Below, piece after piece: positions 63,580 to 64,000 of a stretch of 64,000 bases of DNA. The number at the start of each line of letters is the position of its first letter. The first letter of the stretch is position 1. Position numbers and translations under genes: made by a program. The notes under the pieces were generated by a model that was not told the DNA's origin, made no database searches, and saw nothing but the letters and a program-made list of their open reading frames with translations. The DNA is from Phorcus lineatus (taxonomy: Eukaryota > Mollusca > Gastropoda > Trochida > Trochidae), in NCBI GenBank assembly GCA_921293015.1, contig OV121097.1:31373929-31437928 (forward strand), in the 5' to 3' direction.

Positions 63580-64000
63580 GTAAGAATTCAAAAAAATTTA
63601 AAATATCAATTGGTATTCCAGCATCAATAAGCAATGTTTTGGTGATGTAATGAAATCGTCATGCTTATTCAAATGGAACTCCTGAAATAATTTTTGTTAC
63701 AAACTTAAGTCTGCGCTTTATGGTAATGTTCTCGTGTTTGACCTTAACAAAACATACAGCTGCATACCGAATGTTTGTTCACTTACTACTGTATCTAAGT
63801 GAAAATGTCATGTAATTTTGGTTTAATTTTGACGTCCATAGAATAACTTCAGCAGATATGACAAAGGATCACCCATTGGCCATGTATGAAATAGCCATTA
63901 TTTATGTTTAAAGGACTCTTATTCTTTATTATTCTGGTCACTGGTGCCAAAATTCGAATTTGGCATGATGGAATAGTAAAAAATGCTTCATAGTTTCGAA

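Overview
This is an intron-rich, AT-rich animal genome window. It most likely comes from a mollusc, and a bivalve would fit. That rests on an animal-type GH10 glycosidase gene, a thioester-protein-family immune gene, V-SINE (RUDI-like) insertions, a DIRS-type retrotransposon and many small inverted-repeat elements. The species assignment is inference. No search could be run, and exon boundaries were read by eye from splice signals, reading phase and protein-family conservation.

Two large protein-coding genes lie head to head. On the minus strand (25663 down to 4696) is an apparently complete 12-exon gene for a secreted CBM4_9 + GH10 enzyme (xylanase-like, 588 codons). The phases of all 12 exons close exactly, and both catalytic glutamates are present. 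On the plus strand, from 27276 to beyond the right edge, is an alpha-2-macroglobulin/complement-type thioester-containing protein (TEP). I could phase 26 exons (about 1,151 codons) before the window ends. Its thioester-domain exon is recognisable, but the canonical GCGEQ thioester motif is replaced. About 1.6 kb of divergent promoter space (25664-27275) separates the two genes.

Most of the remaining sequence is repeats inside introns. 1-4695: region downstream of the GH10 gene, with small hairpins and repeat fragments. 9958-16058: a full-length DIRS-like element with intact overlapping gag-like, RT/RNaseH and tyrosine recombinase ORFs, 138-bp inverted terminal repeats and an internal complementary region equal to the joined ends; it sits in the GH10 intron between exons 8 and 9. 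28880-30588: a 33-bp minisatellite filling the 3' part of TEP intron 1. 34206-35743: a Tc1-like relic. 37235-40350: a LINE relic split by a 2.1-kb long-TIR transposon with a 9-bp target duplication. 43453-45371: a 93-bp tandem array that appears to have grown from the exon 9 donor region. Also present are SINEs at 19739 and 45789, a LINE relic at 51700-52745, an ACGTC-rich element at 52884-53804, a decayed triplication of the 3' part of TEP exon 22, and a 132-bp tandem repeat at 61334-61905.

The most notable points are the TEP without a thioester, two intronic arrays that consist of or carry splice-site-like sequence next to real exons, the structurally intact DIRS element, and several partial exon duplications in the TEP gene.
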